Assembly: GCA_023386115.1 (NCBI GenBank)
Contig: JAEWKL010000015.1
Coordinates: 1-8,499, forward strand
Length of the DNA: 8,499 bases
Source: Pseudomonadota bacterium
GTDB lineage: Bacteria; Pseudomonadota; Alphaproteobacteria; Rhizobiales; Beijerinckiaceae
Direction: 5' to 3'
Shown: positions 8,414-8,499 of the stretch, piece by piece
Layout: every line of letters begins with the position of its first letter
How positions within the stretch are numbered: position 1 is the first letter of the stretch
Position numbers and translations under genes: made by a program
The notes under the pieces: model-generated
Seen by the model: only the letters and a program-made list of their open reading frames with translations
Databases searched by the model: none
Told to the model about the DNA's origin: nothing

Positions 8414-8499
8414 GCCACACCGTACCCTGGAGCCGGCCGGAGCTGGTCCTGCCATCGGGAGAGCGAGTCGATCCGTACCTGTTTGACGTGCTCTCATAC
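8414..8499 (+). other. Downstream non-coding end of the window
   Basis: These 86 bases after the last stop contain a CCGGCCGG palindrome (8433-8440) and a distant GAGAGC/GCTCTC pair (8459-8464, 8490-8495). No T-run follows within the window, so a terminator is not supported. TTGACG at 8483-8488 resembles a -35 box, but the matching -10 would lie at or beyond the window edge. No gene is visible. Confidence 0.4.

Noticed and set aside
8459..8495. GAGAGC/GCTCTC pairing as a terminator for the last operon
   Set aside because: Six pairs around a 25-base loop with no T-run before the window ends is too weak.
7430..8497. A 355-codon minus-strand open frame opposite the secreted-protein gene
   Set aside because: It is Arg/Gly/His-rich with no motif; the + strand reading has a signal peptide and a tight operon position.

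Overview
This window reads as chromosomal DNA of a high-GC alphaproteobacterium, most likely of the order Hyphomicrobiales (Rhizobiales) and close to Methylobacterium. The reasons are the gene order ctaB - coxF-like - ctaG - coxC - DUF983 - SURF1, the protein sequences, and a G/C-heavy third codon position that creates many long antisense and out-of-frame open frames. All eight genes I support lie on the + strand. I see no tRNA, rRNA, CRISPR array, insertion sequence or phage gene.

Bases 1-163 are a non-coding leader ahead of ctaB with three consecutive strong stem-loops. Bases 164-2968 hold the distal part of an aa3-type cytochrome c oxidase cluster: ctaB (haem O synthase), a 51-codon CoxF-like membrane peptide, ctaG (Cox11-type copper chaperone for CuB), a 160-base structured gap, and coxC (oxidase subunit III). 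A textbook Rho-independent terminator at 2998-3024 ends this unit. Subunits I and II are not in the window and probably lie upstream.

Bases 3077-4245 hold a DUF983 zinc-ribbon membrane protein and SURF1, overlapping by four bases (GTGA), so they are probably translationally coupled. SURF1 helps put haem a into subunit I, which makes this unit part of the same pathway. CtaB makes haem O, SURF1 delivers the haem a made from it, CtaG supplies copper, and CoxC is a structural subunit.

Bases 4339-8413 are a functional break. They encode a 1000-residue bifunctional class A penicillin-binding protein (family GT51 transglycosylase plus transpeptidase, all catalytic motifs intact) and, 22 bases later, a secreted protein of unknown function with a clear signal peptide and a CX6C cysteine pair. 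This looks like a small cell-envelope operon. The penicillin-binding protein has an unassigned N-terminal block of about 100 residues, a Pro/Ala/Lys-rich insert and a charged, disordered-looking C-terminal tail.

Most of the window is ordinary housekeeping sequence. I did not find a convincing new system. The best candidates for a second look are the PBP N-terminal region with its secreted neighbour, and the RNA-structure potential of the leaders before ctaB and coxC.
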